From positions 1 through 64,000 of the forward strand of contig NZ_WVHS01000001.1 in NCBI RefSeq assembly GCF_009834915.1: DNA of 64,000 nucleotides, written 5' to 3'. Position numbers and translations under genes: made by a program. This document shows, piece by piece, positions 1 through 7,861 of the stretch. This stretch comes from Hufsiella ginkgonis (GTDB lineage Bacteria; Bacteroidota; Bacteroidia; Sphingobacteriales; Sphingobacteriaceae). Below the pieces are notes generated by a model, which ran no database searches, was not told the origin of the DNA, and worked only from the letters and a program-made list of their open reading frames with translations. Within the stretch, counting starts at the first letter, position 1. Each line of letters starts with the position of its first letter.

Positions 1-129
1 GTATTTAGAACACAACTTTTGAGTTGTTGTGCCTGAATTCCTGTTTGTCACTTACTCTCCGGCGTCGCGCCTTCGGGCATTTTTTGTTAACTTCTTTTCA
101 GTCGTTAACCCCTGTTTTGTTTGGGACTG

Positions 130-159
130 CAAAGGTAAGAAATTATTTGAACTTTCCAA
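130..159 (-). promoter_or_regulatory. Leftward promoter P2, rRNA-operon-like
   Basis: On the minus strand this reads TTG (157-159), a 19-base spacer and TACCTTTG (130-137), a full match to the Bacteroidota sigma consensus TTG-N19-TAnnTTTG. It lies downstream of a second promoter at 271-301 in the same direction. Tandem promoters ending in CCTTTGCA, followed by a long non-coding leader, are typical of rRNA operons in this group. The gene they serve lies beyond the left edge of the window, so the rRNA assignment is inference. Confidence 0.6.
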
Positions 160-270
160 GAACTTTTTTGAAAACTTATTTTTCTTTTTTCGCTCTTCCT
201 TTTAAATCAGCGTTGAAACTTTGCGTTTCTGCTGCCACTTTCGTGGACCGCCTCTTTCGATTTGGGATTG

Positions 271-301
271 CAAAGGTGCAGAGTTTATTTTAACTCTGCA
301 A
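271..301 (-). promoter_or_regulatory. Leftward promoter P1 with palindromic spacer
   Basis: The minus strand carries TTG (299-301), a 20-base spacer and CACCTTTG (271-278), one base off the TAnnTTTG -7 consensus. The spacer is almost filled by a perfect inverted repeat with arms TGCAGAGTT (277-285) and AACTCTGCA (292-300) around six bases. A third, weaker -7 (TATATTTG, minus strand) is at 391-398 without a clear -33. Confidence 0.5.
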
Positions 302-717
302 GATTTTTTTCATCTTTTTCCTCTTTCAATGGTTGTGTGAAAATACTTTCAGCTTCAACCTTTTCCTGTGTTCCTCGCGAAAACGGACTGCAAATATAGG
401 GTATCGAGAGGCTCATGTAAAGCATTATTTTAAAAAAAACCGTAACCTGCTCAGTTGTAATATATTCGACCGACGATAAAGTCGCGGCTACGGACCACTT
501 AACACAATTGCCGCTACGCAAGATCGGAAACGTTATTAATACATACCCCACTCCTTATATATAGAGAGATCATTCGAAATCCCGAGAAAAAGTAAATCTG
601 CGGGATTCGTTGCGGGAGATCGAAAGGTACCAGCTCGCAACCGGCTTTCGCCATGTATTACTACCCTGCTGAAGGTGAAGATTATATTCCGGTTACATTT
701 ACCACGATCGTAATCCG

Positions 718-725
718 TATCTTTG
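718..725 (+). promoter_or_regulatory. -7 box of the RRM-protein gene
   Basis: TATCTTTG at 718-725 matches the TAnnTTTG -7 consensus. It sits 19 bases upstream of the ATG at 745, implying a very short 5' leader. No clear TTG is found at the -33 position, only an AT-rich TTA. Confidence 0.45.
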
Positions 726-744
726 CGGAAAGTAAAATTAGTTA

Positions 745-1050
745 ATGAAGATATTTATTGCAGGACTCCCATTCCAGGTTGGGGAAGAAGAATTAACCGC
801 TGTATTTAGCGATTTTGGAACTGTTAAATCGCTCCGCATTATTACTGACCGTGAAACCGGTGAAAGTAAGGGATTTGGTTTTGTAGAAATGCCAAACGAA
901 ACCGAGGCACGTGAAGCCATTAAAAACATGGACGGAGGCGATTATTACGGCCGGAGGATTTCGGTTGCCGAAGCCGACGAACGGCCGAGGAAAAACTACA
1001 GCAACATTAAAACGCCGTTTAACCAGCGGTCTGAAAAAAGCTATACCTAA
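745..1050 (+). CDS. RRM-domain RNA-binding protein
   Basis: A 101-residue protein made of a single RNA recognition motif. RNP2 (IFIAGL, residues 3-8) and RNP1 (KGFGFVEM, 42-49) are intact with their aromatic residues, so single-stranded RNA binding is expected. After the fold ends near residue 80 there is a short basic, disordered tail. Such small glycine-poor RRM proteins are common in Bacteroidota and cyanobacteria, where they are thought to act as RNA chaperones or post-transcriptional regulators; the target is unknown. The gene is monocistronic, with its own -7 box (718-725) and a strong terminator (1052-1079). Confidence 0.9.
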   Translation: MKIFIAGLPFQVGEEELTAVFSDFGTVKSLRIITDRETGESKGFGFVEMPNETEAREAIKNMDGGDYYGRRISVAEADERPRKNYSNIKTPFNQRSEKSYT

Positions 1051-1051
1051 C

Positions 1052-1079
1052 AAAAGCCGGTCCACTGACCGGCTTTTTT
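1052..1079 (+). terminator. Intrinsic terminator after the RRM gene
   Basis: Inverted repeat AAAAGCCGGTC / GACCGGCTTTTTT around a 4-base loop, two bases past the stop codon and ending in a T run. Confidence 0.9.
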
Positions 1080-1151
1080 GTACCATAATATATAGCCGGC
1101 CCGGTAACATACAATAAGGTGTAAAAAAGTGATTAAAGGATCAGGCGCCAA

Positions 1152-2531
1152 ATGCTTAAATTTGGCCCGATGACCCCTACCCTGCCGCCGGCATTGATCC
1201 GTTCGCTGAACGGCGAGCCCGGTTTCGACGAAGCCCGTTTCAGTGCCGTACACGCTTCCGGGGAACAAGTAACGGCGGTGCGGCTGAATCCTCTTAAATC
1301 GGCGCACATTTTCGACACCGCCGCACCGGTCCCATGGTGCGCCTGGGGGAAATACCTGGCACGACGGCCATCGTTCACTGCCGACCCATTATTTCATGCA
1401 GGTTGTTACTATGTGCAGGAGGCCTCTTCCATGTTCCTCGAACAGGTACTAAAACAGGCTGTTAACCTTAACGACGACCTTCGCGTGCTCGACCTTTGCG
1501 CTGCGCCGGGCGGAAAAAGCACGCACCTGAGCTCTTTACTTAGTGCAGAAAGCTTACTGGTTTCGAACGAGATCATTAAAAGCCGCGTCCTTACACTGGC
1601 CGATAATATGAGTAAATGGGGGGCCGTGAACACCGTGGTTACAAATAACGACCCAGAACATTTCAATCGCCTGGGCGGATACTTCGACGTGATCGTTGCT
1701 GATGCACCCTGTTCGGGCTCGGGTATGTTCAGGAAAGATCCGCATGCGATCAGTGAATGGTCTGAACAGGCTATCCAGCTTTGCAGCCAGCGGCAGAAAC
1801 GGATCCTGGCGGATATTTACCCGGCGTTAAAAGAGAACGGGATCCTGATCTATTCCACCTGCTCCTATTCCCGGGAGGAAAATGAGCAGATAGCGGACTG
1901 GCTCTGCGACAATTTTAGCATGGAAACCGTAAAAATTAACGTCGACAACGCCTGGGGGATCAGCGAAACCGGTTCTGAAAAATACGGCTGCCACGGTTAT
2001 CGCTTCTACCCGCACCGGGTGCAGGGCGAAGGCTTCTTTATTACCTGCCTGAGAAAAACCGGGGAAGCAGCCGCAGTAGGTAAAGATCGCGGAAAGCAAC
2101 AGAAAACGCCGGAGGTGCCGCCAGTAATTAAGGAATGGCTGGACGATAAACAGTCACTTGGCATTTTCCCCATTGGCGACGAATACGGAGCAATTGCCCG
2201 GTGTCATGAAAATGACCTGCGCTTCCTCCAATCGAAGTTATATCTTAAAAAATCGGGGGTACGGATGGGTAAGATCACCGGCAGAGACCTCGTGCCCGAT
2301 CACGAACTGGCGGTGAGCCTCGTAACAAGTAAACAGGTAAATAAACGAGCGCTTACCTATGAGCAGGCGATCAGCTACCTGAAAAAAGCCGACGTCTTAC
2401 CCGGCAGTGATTCCCGGTTAGGGTGGACATTGATGTGTTACCAGGAATTCGCCCTGGGTTGGGCCAAGGTATTGCCTAACAGGATTAACAATTACTACCC
2501 GAAAGAATTAAGGATCCTAAAGGATTTCTGA
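1152..2531 (+). CDS. rsmF: 16S rRNA (cytosine-C5)-methyltransferase, RsmF/YebU-like
   Basis: 459 residues, close to the length of E. coli RsmF. The SAM-binding motif LDLCAAPGGKS is at about 113-123. Two catalytic cysteines of the NOL1/NOP2/Sun family are present: Cys187 in PCSG (motif IV) and Cys237 in the STCSYS motif (motif VI). The C-terminal third (about 300-459) corresponds to the PUA-like RNA-binding extension of RsmF. The enzyme would methylate a cytosine in the 16S rRNA; the exact position cannot be read from the sequence. An alternative start is ATG 1170 (MTPTLPP). The stop codon directly abuts the stop of the convergent gene (2532). Confidence 0.85.
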   Translation: MLKFGPMTPTLPPALIRSLNGEPGFDEARFSAVHASGEQVTAVRLNPLKSAHIFDTAAPVPWCAWGKYLARRPSFTADPLFHAGCYYVQEASSMFLEQVLKQAVNLNDDLRVLDLCAAPGGKSTHLSSLLSAESLLVSNEIIKSRVLTLADNMSKWGAVNTVVTNNDPEHFNRLGGYFDVIVADAPCSGSGMFRKDPHAISEWSEQAIQLCSQRQKRILADIYPALKENGILIYSTCSYSREENEQIADWLCDNFSMETVKINVDNAWGISETGSEKYGCHGYRFYPHRVQGEGFFITCLRKTGEAAAVGKDRGKQQKTPEVPPVIKEWLDDKQSLGIFPIGDEYGAIARCHENDLRFLQSKLYLKKSGVRMGKITGRDLVPDHELAVSLVTSKQVNKRALTYEQAISYLKKADVLPGSDSRLGWTLMCYQEFALGWAKVLPNRINNYYPKELRILKDF

Positions 2532-2906
2532 TCAGCTGGCGATAACGTTCCTGGAAGGACCGCTGATCTTCGCATCGCGAAAGAGCCAGACAGACATTAA
2601 AACGTTGGTAATAAGAAACGCCCCTGTGGCGAAAATATTGACCACGAAAAATTCGTCGTCGAGCAAATTATAGGCCATCATAAACACTGCCGCGACCAGG
2701 AGTGCAAACGAACAAATCATTGCCAGTACAGAAATGAACAAGATAGCAACCTTACACGGATAAACGATTTGTTTCAAAAATGGCAATGCAAACAGCAAAC
2801 CAAAAAAACTTTGGTTGTAAATGCCTAGCAACAATGCCACAATGGCAAAGTAGAGGTGAGGAATTGCAGGTTTAATTTTGGTCCAGTTTGTGCTCCAATC
2901 GTTCAT
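2532..2906 (-). CDS. Small integral membrane protein, unknown function
   Basis: 124 residues with about four hydrophobic segments (roughly 15-33, 35-50, 52-82 and 88-110) and hydrophilic ends. I recognise no family. The hydrophobic N-terminal half contains an LLLGIYNQSFFGLLFALPF stretch resembling the small multi-pass proteins annotated as hypothetical in Sphingobacteriaceae. Its TGA occupies 2532-2534, immediately after the TGA of the convergent methyltransferase gene (2529-2531), so the two stops touch without overlap. Confidence 0.6.
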   Translation of the reverse strand: MNDWSTNWTKIKPAIPHLYFAIVALLLGIYNQSFFGLLFALPFLKQIVYPCKVAILFISVLAMICSFALLVAAVFMMAYNLLDDEFFVVNIFATGAFLITNVLMSVWLFRDAKISGPSRNVIAS

Positions 2907-2962
2907 CTAATCCCATTTTTAATAAAACTATGAGATTGTTTTGACAATTCAAAGCTAAACTT

Positions 2963-3322
2963 TCAAAATTCTCCCGTAGAAAGCATCACCAATGTACATC
3001 CTTCAACCGTTTCGATCCCTTTTTTTCCGGCCATGGCCTCCAGTTCGGGATTTTCGGTACCCGGGTTAAAAATGATCCGTTTAGGATTGGTGCCCAGGAT
3101 GTAATCATACAGGGGAGGCTGATTGTAGGTGCCCACATATAAGGTCACCGTATCAATATCAGTGTGGATATCACCAGGTTTTTCGATCTGAACGCCGGCA
3201 ACTTCTCCTTTTTTTATGCCTACATTTACTATTTCGTGGCCAAATCTTACCAGTTTATTAGCCGCAAGGTAAGCGTAACGGCTGGGGTCGGGCGTTGCGC
3301 CAATGATCAATGTCTTTTTCAT
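2963..3322 (-). CDS. CoA-binding-domain protein (YccU-like)
   Basis: 119 residues forming one Rossmann-type CoA-binding domain. The N-terminus MKKTLIIGATPDPSRYAY matches the nucleotide-binding turn of the family, and conserved NPGTEN and EGCTLVML stretches lie near the C-terminus (about 91-114). The family resembles the CoA-binding part of succinyl-CoA synthetase, but standalone members have no defined reaction. The start ATG (3320-3322) shares one base with the TGA of the upstream oxidoreductase gene (TGATG), so the two are probably translationally coupled. Confidence 0.8.
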   Translation of the reverse strand: MKKTLIIGATPDPSRYAYLAANKLVRFGHEIVNVGIKKGEVAGVQIEKPGDIHTDIDTVTLYVGTYNQPPLYDYILGTNPKRIIFNPGTENPELEAMAGKKGIETVEGCTLVMLSTGEF

Positions 3323-4878
3323 CAGAATTTCGCATTTAAGTAACTACTTACGGCGAGTGCACAATTCATGCCATCAATGGCGGCCGACACAATTCCGCCG
3401 GCATAGCCTGCCCCTTCACCGCAGGGAAACAAACCGGGCGCATCCGGATGCTGGAAGGTATCGCGCGTACGCGGGATGCGGATTGGTGAAGACGTACGGG
3501 ACTCTACCCCTACTAATATGGCTTCGTTGGTATAATACCCTTGCATTTTTTTGCCAAAAACGGGCAGCGCTTTGCGGAGACTTTCATAAATAAATGGCGG
3601 AAGCACCTGAGAAAGGTCGGCGCTCTTAGTTCCCGGGAGGTATGAATTTTCAGGGATACTTGCCGAAAACCGGTTTTCCACGAAATCGATCATCCGCTGT
3701 GCGGGCGCTACCTGCTTCCCTCCGCCAAGCTCCCATGCTTTTTTTTCCACAGAAGCCTGAAATTCCAGCATAAGAAACGGATCGTTGCCGGCTCCCGGCA
3801 CGTCTTCCAGGTTCACCTGTACCACGGTACCCGAGTTTGCGAAGGGATTATTGCGTTTAGAGGGCGACCAGCCATTTACCACGATCTCATTTTCCCGGGT
3901 CGCGCAAGGCGCGATGATACCGCCCGGGCACATACAAAATGAGAATACCCCGCGATCGCCCACCTGTTCTACCAGGCTGTAGTACGACGGCGGGAGCCAG
4001 GGTCCACGGTCGGCGCAATGGTATTGGGCCCGGTCGACCACCTCCTGCGGATGCTCGATGCGCACGCCCAGGGCAAAGGGCTTGGCTTCCAGTTTCACCC
4101 CTTTGCGGCGAAGCATATAAAATACGTCACGGGCAGAATGACCGGTAGCGAGGATCACCGCATGAGCACTCACGCTGCCGCGGGTAGTTTCTACTCCTTT
4201 AATAACTTGGCCCTCCGCGAGCAGGTCCGTTACTTTGCAATCAAAACGGATCTCCCCCCCGGCGGCGAGGATGGTTTCCCGGATAGCGGTAATGATGAGG
4301 GGCAGCTTATTGGTACCGATGTGCGGCCGGGCATCGGCCAGTATCTCATCGGTAGCGCCATGCATGACGAAAGTTTTAAGCACTTTCTGGATATCGCCGC
4401 GTTTGTTCGAGCGGGTGTACAGTTTACCATCCGAATAGGTACCTGCACCACCTTCTCCAAAGCAATAGTTAGAATCGGGGTCCACTACGCCTTCTTTATT
4501 TATCCGGGCCAGGTCGCGCCGGCGCTGTTTTACATCTTTTCCCCGTTCGAGCACGACGGGCTTTAACCCCAGTTCCAGGCACTGGAGGGCTGCGAACAAC
4601 CCGGCAGGGCCCGCACCGACGATGATCACCGGCTTTTTGTCGCTGACATTTGGATAGTCGGCTGTTGGAATTTCAGGTTCGGGGTCCTCGTCTGCATACA
4701 CCTTTACCTTAAAGCGGTACACCGGACGGCGGCCGCGGGCATCGATTGACCGTTTGATTATTTTAACCGATCTTAGCCTCGCAACCGGGAGCTTTACGGC
4801 TTTTGCTGCGGCTTTTAATAGCGCTTCCTCGTTAAACGCTTCTTCGGGGAGAAGTACCAGTTCTGGTTCGAATGTCAT
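3322..4878 (-). CDS. FAD-dependent dehydrogenase of the COG2509 type
   Basis: 518 residues. A small N-terminal domain (1-75) precedes an FAD-binding Rossmann motif, GAGPAGLFAA (about 88-97). The CFGEGGAGTYSDGKL motif near residue 139 and the C-terminal ESRTSSPIRI and GEGAGYAGGI motifs are characteristic of this uncharacterised flavoprotein family, distantly related to geranylgeranyl reductases and BaiN-like enzymes. The substrate is unknown. It is the first gene of a two-gene minus-strand unit with the CoA-binding protein. A -7 box TACCTTTG (4910-4917, minus) lies 31 bases before the start. Confidence 0.8.
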   Translation of the reverse strand: MTFEPELVLLPEEAFNEEALLKAAAKAVKLPVARLRSVKIIKRSIDARGRRPVYRFKVKVYADEDPEPEIPTADYPNVSDKKPVIIVGAGPAGLFAALQCLELGLKPVVLERGKDVKQRRRDLARINKEGVVDPDSNYCFGEGGAGTYSDGKLYTRSNKRGDIQKVLKTFVMHGATDEILADARPHIGTNKLPLIITAIRETILAAGGEIRFDCKVTDLLAEGQVIKGVETTRGSVSAHAVILATGHSARDVFYMLRRKGVKLEAKPFALGVRIEHPQEVVDRAQYHCADRGPWLPPSYYSLVEQVGDRGVFSFCMCPGGIIAPCATRENEIVVNGWSPSKRNNPFANSGTVVQVNLEDVPGAGNDPFLMLEFQASVEKKAWELGGGKQVAPAQRMIDFVENRFSASIPENSYLPGTKSADLSQVLPPFIYESLRKALPVFGKKMQGYYTNEAILVGVESRTSSPIRIPRTRDTFQHPDAPGLFPCGEGAGYAGGIVSAAIDGMNCALAVSSYLNAKF

Positions 4879-4909
4879 GTCGTTGCCGGGGTTTTATCCC
4901 GGAATGTAA

Positions 4910-4917
4910 CAAAGGTA
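4910..4917 (-). promoter_or_regulatory. -7 box for the COG2509 oxidoreductase unit
   Basis: Minus-strand TACCTTTG matches TAnnTTTG and lies at a sensible distance upstream of the ATG at 4878. A -33 TTG at the usual spacing is not evident. Confidence 0.4.
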
Positions 4918-5020
4918 TGAAATTTGATATCCTATTACACATATAACAAATGAACACTGGTACGGACAAAGAAGGATACCAGCTTATCGAACCATATACC
5001 ACTTAAAACAAATTAGTAAA

Positions 5021-5611
5021 ATGAAAAAGTTAATTAACAGTATAATCGCTCTTTTTGCCGTGGCTTCGCTTAGCTCTTGCGGCTACAATGGTATGGTTAA
5101 GCTCGACGAGCAGGTACAGGCACAATGGGGACAGGTAGAAAACGTTTACCAGCGCCGGGCCGACCTCATTCCCAATCTCGTTGCCACCGTTAAAGGCGCG
5201 GCGAATTTCGAAAAGGAAACACTCACCCAAGTCGCCGAGGCGCGGGCAAAAGCCACCAGCGTACAAATTGACCCTACTAAGCTTACTCCCGAAACCATCG
5301 AGAAATACCAGGCGGCACAGGGACAACTATCGCAGGCGCTTGGCAGATTGCTGATGGTGACCGAAAACTACCCGGAATTAAAGGCAAATGCCAACTTCCA
5401 GGAACTACAATCGGAAATAGCAGGTACCGAGAACAGGATCTCTGTAGAGCGCCGCAAGTTTAACGAAGTTACGGCGGAGTATAATTCCAGGATCCGCAGC
5501 TTTCCTAATAACCTGACTGCGGGCATGTTCGGGTTTAAAACCAAAGGATACTTTAAAGCGGATGCAGGATCGACTGCCGCCCCTAAAGTTGACTTTGAGA
5601 GCAAGAAATAA
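5021..5611 (+). CDS. lemA: LemA-family lipoprotein
   Basis: 196 residues. The N-terminal signal ends in a lipobox, ASLSSC, with Cys20 as the lipidation site. The remainder is the helical-bundle LemA domain: QVQAQWGQVENVYQRRADLIPNL is the family signature and AEYNSRI, FPNNL and FGFKTKGYF lie in the C-terminal part. LemA proteins are envelope-associated and their molecular role is unsettled. The close association with two TPM-domain proteins downstream (3 and 12 bases) is a widely conserved arrangement and suggests a shared envelope or stress function. Confidence 0.9.
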   Translation: MKKLINSIIALFAVASLSSCGYNGMVKLDEQVQAQWGQVENVYQRRADLIPNLVATVKGAANFEKETLTQVAEARAKATSVQIDPTKLTPETIEKYQAAQGQLSQALGRLLMVTENYPELKANANFQELQSEIAGTENRISVERRKFNEVTAEYNSRIRSFPNNLTAGMFGFKTKGYFKADAGSTAAPKVDFESKK

Positions 5612-5614
5612 ACG

Positions 5615-6052
5615 ATGGCCGCGTTTACAGAAGAAGAACAGCAGCAGATCCGCCAGGCGATCGAGTCTGCGGAGCGGGCCACCAGCGGCGAGATCCGTAT
5701 CTGCGTAGAAAAAAAATGCCCGGAGAACGTACTGGACCGTGCCGCGAATTATTTCGCGAAACTTGACATGGACAAAACAAGGCTGCGCAACGGTGTGCTT
5801 ATTTACCTGGCCACCGAAGATCACCAGTTCGCCATTATCGGCGATGCGGGGATTAACCGGGCGGTGCCTGCAAACTTTTGGGATAGCACGAAAGACGAGA
5901 TGCTCACTCATTTTAAACAGGGCCGGCTGGCGGGCGGCATTATTACCGGCATCCGCCGGGCAGGCGAACAGCTAAAGGCCTATTTCCCCTACCAGGACGG
6001 CATCGACAAGAACGAGTTACCAGACGACATTGCCTTTATGGACGGCAATTAA
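5615..6052 (+). CDS. TPM-domain protein, soluble form
   Basis: 145 residues with no signal peptide or membrane segment. The TPM fold (formerly DUF477) is recognisable from TSGEIRICVEKKCPENVLDRAA, then NGVLIYLATEDHQFAIIGDAGI and the closing LAGGIITGIRRAGEQLKAYFP. TPM domains occur in plant TLP18.3, a photosystem II repair phosphatase, and in bacterial membrane proteins of uncertain role. The start is 3 bases after the lemA stop. This probably cytoplasmic copy is paired with the secreted, membrane-anchored copy that follows. Confidence 0.85.
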   Translation: MAAFTEEEQQQIRQAIESAERATSGEIRICVEKKCPENVLDRAANYFAKLDMDKTRLRNGVLIYLATEDHQFAIIGDAGINRAVPANFWDSTKDEMLTHFKQGRLAGGIITGIRRAGEQLKAYFPYQDGIDKNELPDDIAFMDGN

Positions 6053-6064
6053 TTAAGATCCCAC

Positions 6065-6856
6065 GTGAAGCAATCTATAAAATATTTTTGTGCGTCGTTA
6101 CTGTGTTTATTGCTGGCGGCGCCGGTAGTTTTTGGCCAGGAGCTGCCCGCTAAACCGGGTAAACTGGTAAACGATTACACCGGCACGTTATCGGCAAGTG
6201 AGATCAGCCAGCTGGAGCAGAAGCTTGTAGCCTTTGATGATTCAACTTCTACCCAGATCGCGGTGGTGCTTATCCAAAGGCTGGACGGGTACGACGTTGC
6301 CGATTACGCCCAGCGGCTGGCCGAGAAATGGGGCGTCGGCCGCGCCAAAAAGAACAATGGGGTGATGTTGCTGGTTGCAACGGAAGACCGGAAGGTGACG
6401 ATCCAGACCGGTTATGGCGTAGAGGGTGCCCTACCCGACGGGATTGCACGCCGCATTATAGACAATGAGATCATTCCTGCACTTAAGGCCGGCGATTACT
6501 ATAGCGGGCTTGACAAAGGGACCGATGCGATCATTTCTTATACCAGGGGCGAATACAAAAACGAGGAGCCGGGGAAAAACAAGAAGTCGAAAGGAACGCC
6601 TTTCGGACTGATCATACCGATCATTATTATCGCGATTATCTTTTTGTCGAGGCGTGGTGGTGGTGGTGGCGGCAACCAGGTGTTCGGCCGCAGGGGAAGT
6701 GCAGGCCTGGGCTGGTGGCTTCTCGGATCGGCGATGAGCAGCGGCAATGGCTGGGGCGGCTTTTCCGGCGGTGGACGCAGCGGCGGAGGAGGAGGCGGTT
6801 TCGGCGGTTTCGGCGGAGGCAGCTTTGGCGGAGGAGGATCGAGCGGAAGCTGGTAA
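6065..6856 (+). CDS. Membrane-anchored TPM-domain protein with Gly-rich tail
   Basis: 263 residues from a GTG start at 6065 (12 bases after the preceding stop). A signal peptide (1-24, cleavage near VFGQ), a TPM domain (about 32-155; includes DDSTSTQIAVVLIQRLDGYDV and NNGVMLLVATEDRKVTIQTGYG), a linker, one transmembrane helix (about 180-195) and a C-terminal Gly/Ser tail (about 200-263) follow in order. The domain should face the periplasm. The low-complexity tail (GGFGG, GGGSSG) is typical of this subfamily. On the opposite strand the tail produces long spurious proline/alanine-rich ORFs. Confidence 0.88.
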   Translation: MKQSIKYFCASLLCLLLAAPVVFGQELPAKPGKLVNDYTGTLSASEISQLEQKLVAFDDSTSTQIAVVLIQRLDGYDVADYAQRLAEKWGVGRAKKNNGVMLLVATEDRKVTIQTGYGVEGALPDGIARRIIDNEIIPALKAGDYYSGLDKGTDAIISYTRGEYKNEEPGKNKKSKGTPFGLIIPIIIIAIIFLSRRGGGGGGNQVFGRRGSAGLGWWLLGSAMSSGNGWGGFSGGGRSGGGGGGFGGFGGGSFGGGGSSGSW

Positions 6857-6897
6857 TGACCGGCTAAACATTTAAACACGTAACCGGTTATCCTGAC

Positions 6898-7308
6898 ATG
6901 ATACGCAAAGACAGCTTACTTTTTGAGATCGAAAAACTGGCACAGGTGCTGGCTAAGATCATCGGACTTAAAAAAGAGGGAAAAGTGAAAGAATCACACG
7001 ACCTGGTTAACAACGCCCTCGTTGACTATTTTGCGCTGAATGAAGATCGCCTCGATTCTATATCGACCGATGAGATGAGCGCCCTCTTAAAAGAAAAGAA
7101 TTTTCCAACGGAGAAGCTGAACTACCTGGCCAACCTGGTCTTCGAGCGCGCACATCCTTTTGAAGATACGCCGGAACACATCAACCGGCTTCACGTGGTG
7201 CTGCTGTTATTTAATATCCTGGAGCGCGATCACCGCACGCAATCGCTAGACAACCTCGCGAAGCGGGAAATGATCGATCATTTTTTAAATAACCAGCAGT
7301 ATGAGTGA
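6898..7308 (+). CDS. Conserved helical protein, unknown function
   Basis: 136 residues, predicted almost all helical, with no signal or membrane segment. Features include an N-terminal LLFEIEKLAQVLAKIIGLKKEGK helix and charged repeats resembling a TPR-like or four-helix fold. I do not recognise the family. The stop overlaps the start of the Nudix gene by 8 bases (7301-7308), so the two are likely translationally coupled. It sits last-but-one in the lemA-TPM-TPM run. Confidence 0.7.
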   Translation: MIRKDSLLFEIEKLAQVLAKIIGLKKEGKVKESHDLVNNALVDYFALNEDRLDSISTDEMSALLKEKNFPTEKLNYLANLVFERAHPFEDTPEHINRLHVVLLLFNILERDHRTQSLDNLAKREMIDHFLNNQQYE

Positions 7309-7846
7309 CCTTAAATGGGAAAAGCTTTCTTCTGAATATGTGATGCGGGAAAAATGGGCTACGGTACGGAGAGACACCTGCCGGATGCCCGACGGCACTC
7401 TTATTCCCGATTACTATGTGCTCGAATACCCGGATTGGGTGAATGTGGTAGCGATCACCGAAAACAACGAGGTGATCATTATCCGCCAGTACCGGCATGC
7501 CGCCGAGACGGTGATCACCGAGATCCCCGGAGGCTGCATCGACCCCGGGGAGACCCCGCTTGAAGCCGCTAAACGGGAATTACTGGAAGAAACGGGATTT
7601 CTATTCGAGTCATTCGAGCCGATCGCAGCGTTATACGCGAACCCGGCTACGGCTTTCAATAAAACGTATTCTTACATCGCCAGGGACGGGAAAAAGGTCC
7701 AGGCACAAAACCTGGACGGGCGGGAAGAGATCCTGGTCGAATTGGTGAGCCTTGCCAAGGTGGAGGAAATGCTGTATAACCACGAGTTCGGGCAGGCCCT
7801 GCATGTGAGTGCGATATTTTATGCGTTAAGGAGTTTGAAAAGTTAA
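7301..7846 (+). CDS. Nudix hydrolase, ADP-ribose pyrophosphatase-like
   Basis: 181 residues. A complete Nudix box spans 78-100 (G-x5-E-x7-REL-x-EE-x-G-F), including the metal-binding REXXEE glutamates. An upstream stretch (VIIIRQYRHAAE) and the downstream PxGxxE-like organisation resemble ADP-ribose/NDP-sugar pyrophosphatases (NudF/YqiK type), the most likely substrates. It overlaps the preceding gene and ends 16 bases from the convergent dnaA gene. Confidence 0.85.
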   Translation: MSDLKWEKLSSEYVMREKWATVRRDTCRMPDGTLIPDYYVLEYPDWVNVVAITENNEVIIIRQYRHAAETVITEIPGGCIDPGETPLEAAKRELLEETGFLFESFEPIAALYANPATAFNKTYSYIARDGKKVQAQNLDGREEILVELVSLAKVEEMLYNHEFGQALHVSAIFYALRSLKS

Positions 7847-7861
7847 AAGTAATAGTTCTCT

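Larger units (their letters stand above)
1..744. other. Gene-free stretch left of the RRM gene
   Basis: No ORF here resembles a protein family. The left part (1-129) is the untranslated leader downstream of the two leftward promoters and contains a small hairpin near 9-34 (stem ACAACT/AGTTGT). The right part (about 420-717) holds nothing I can name. The region ends with the rightward promoter of the RRM gene. Confidence 0.5.

Noticed and set aside
2529-2534. Unusual touching stop codons of rsmF and the membrane protein gene
   Set aside because: The two TGA codons abut exactly, but this is a common consequence of convergent compaction and needs no special explanation.
6431-6879. Ala- and Pro-rich ORFs opposite the TPM gene's 3' end
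   Set aside because: They are the complement of the Gly/Ser low-complexity tail of the TPM protein, not independent genes.
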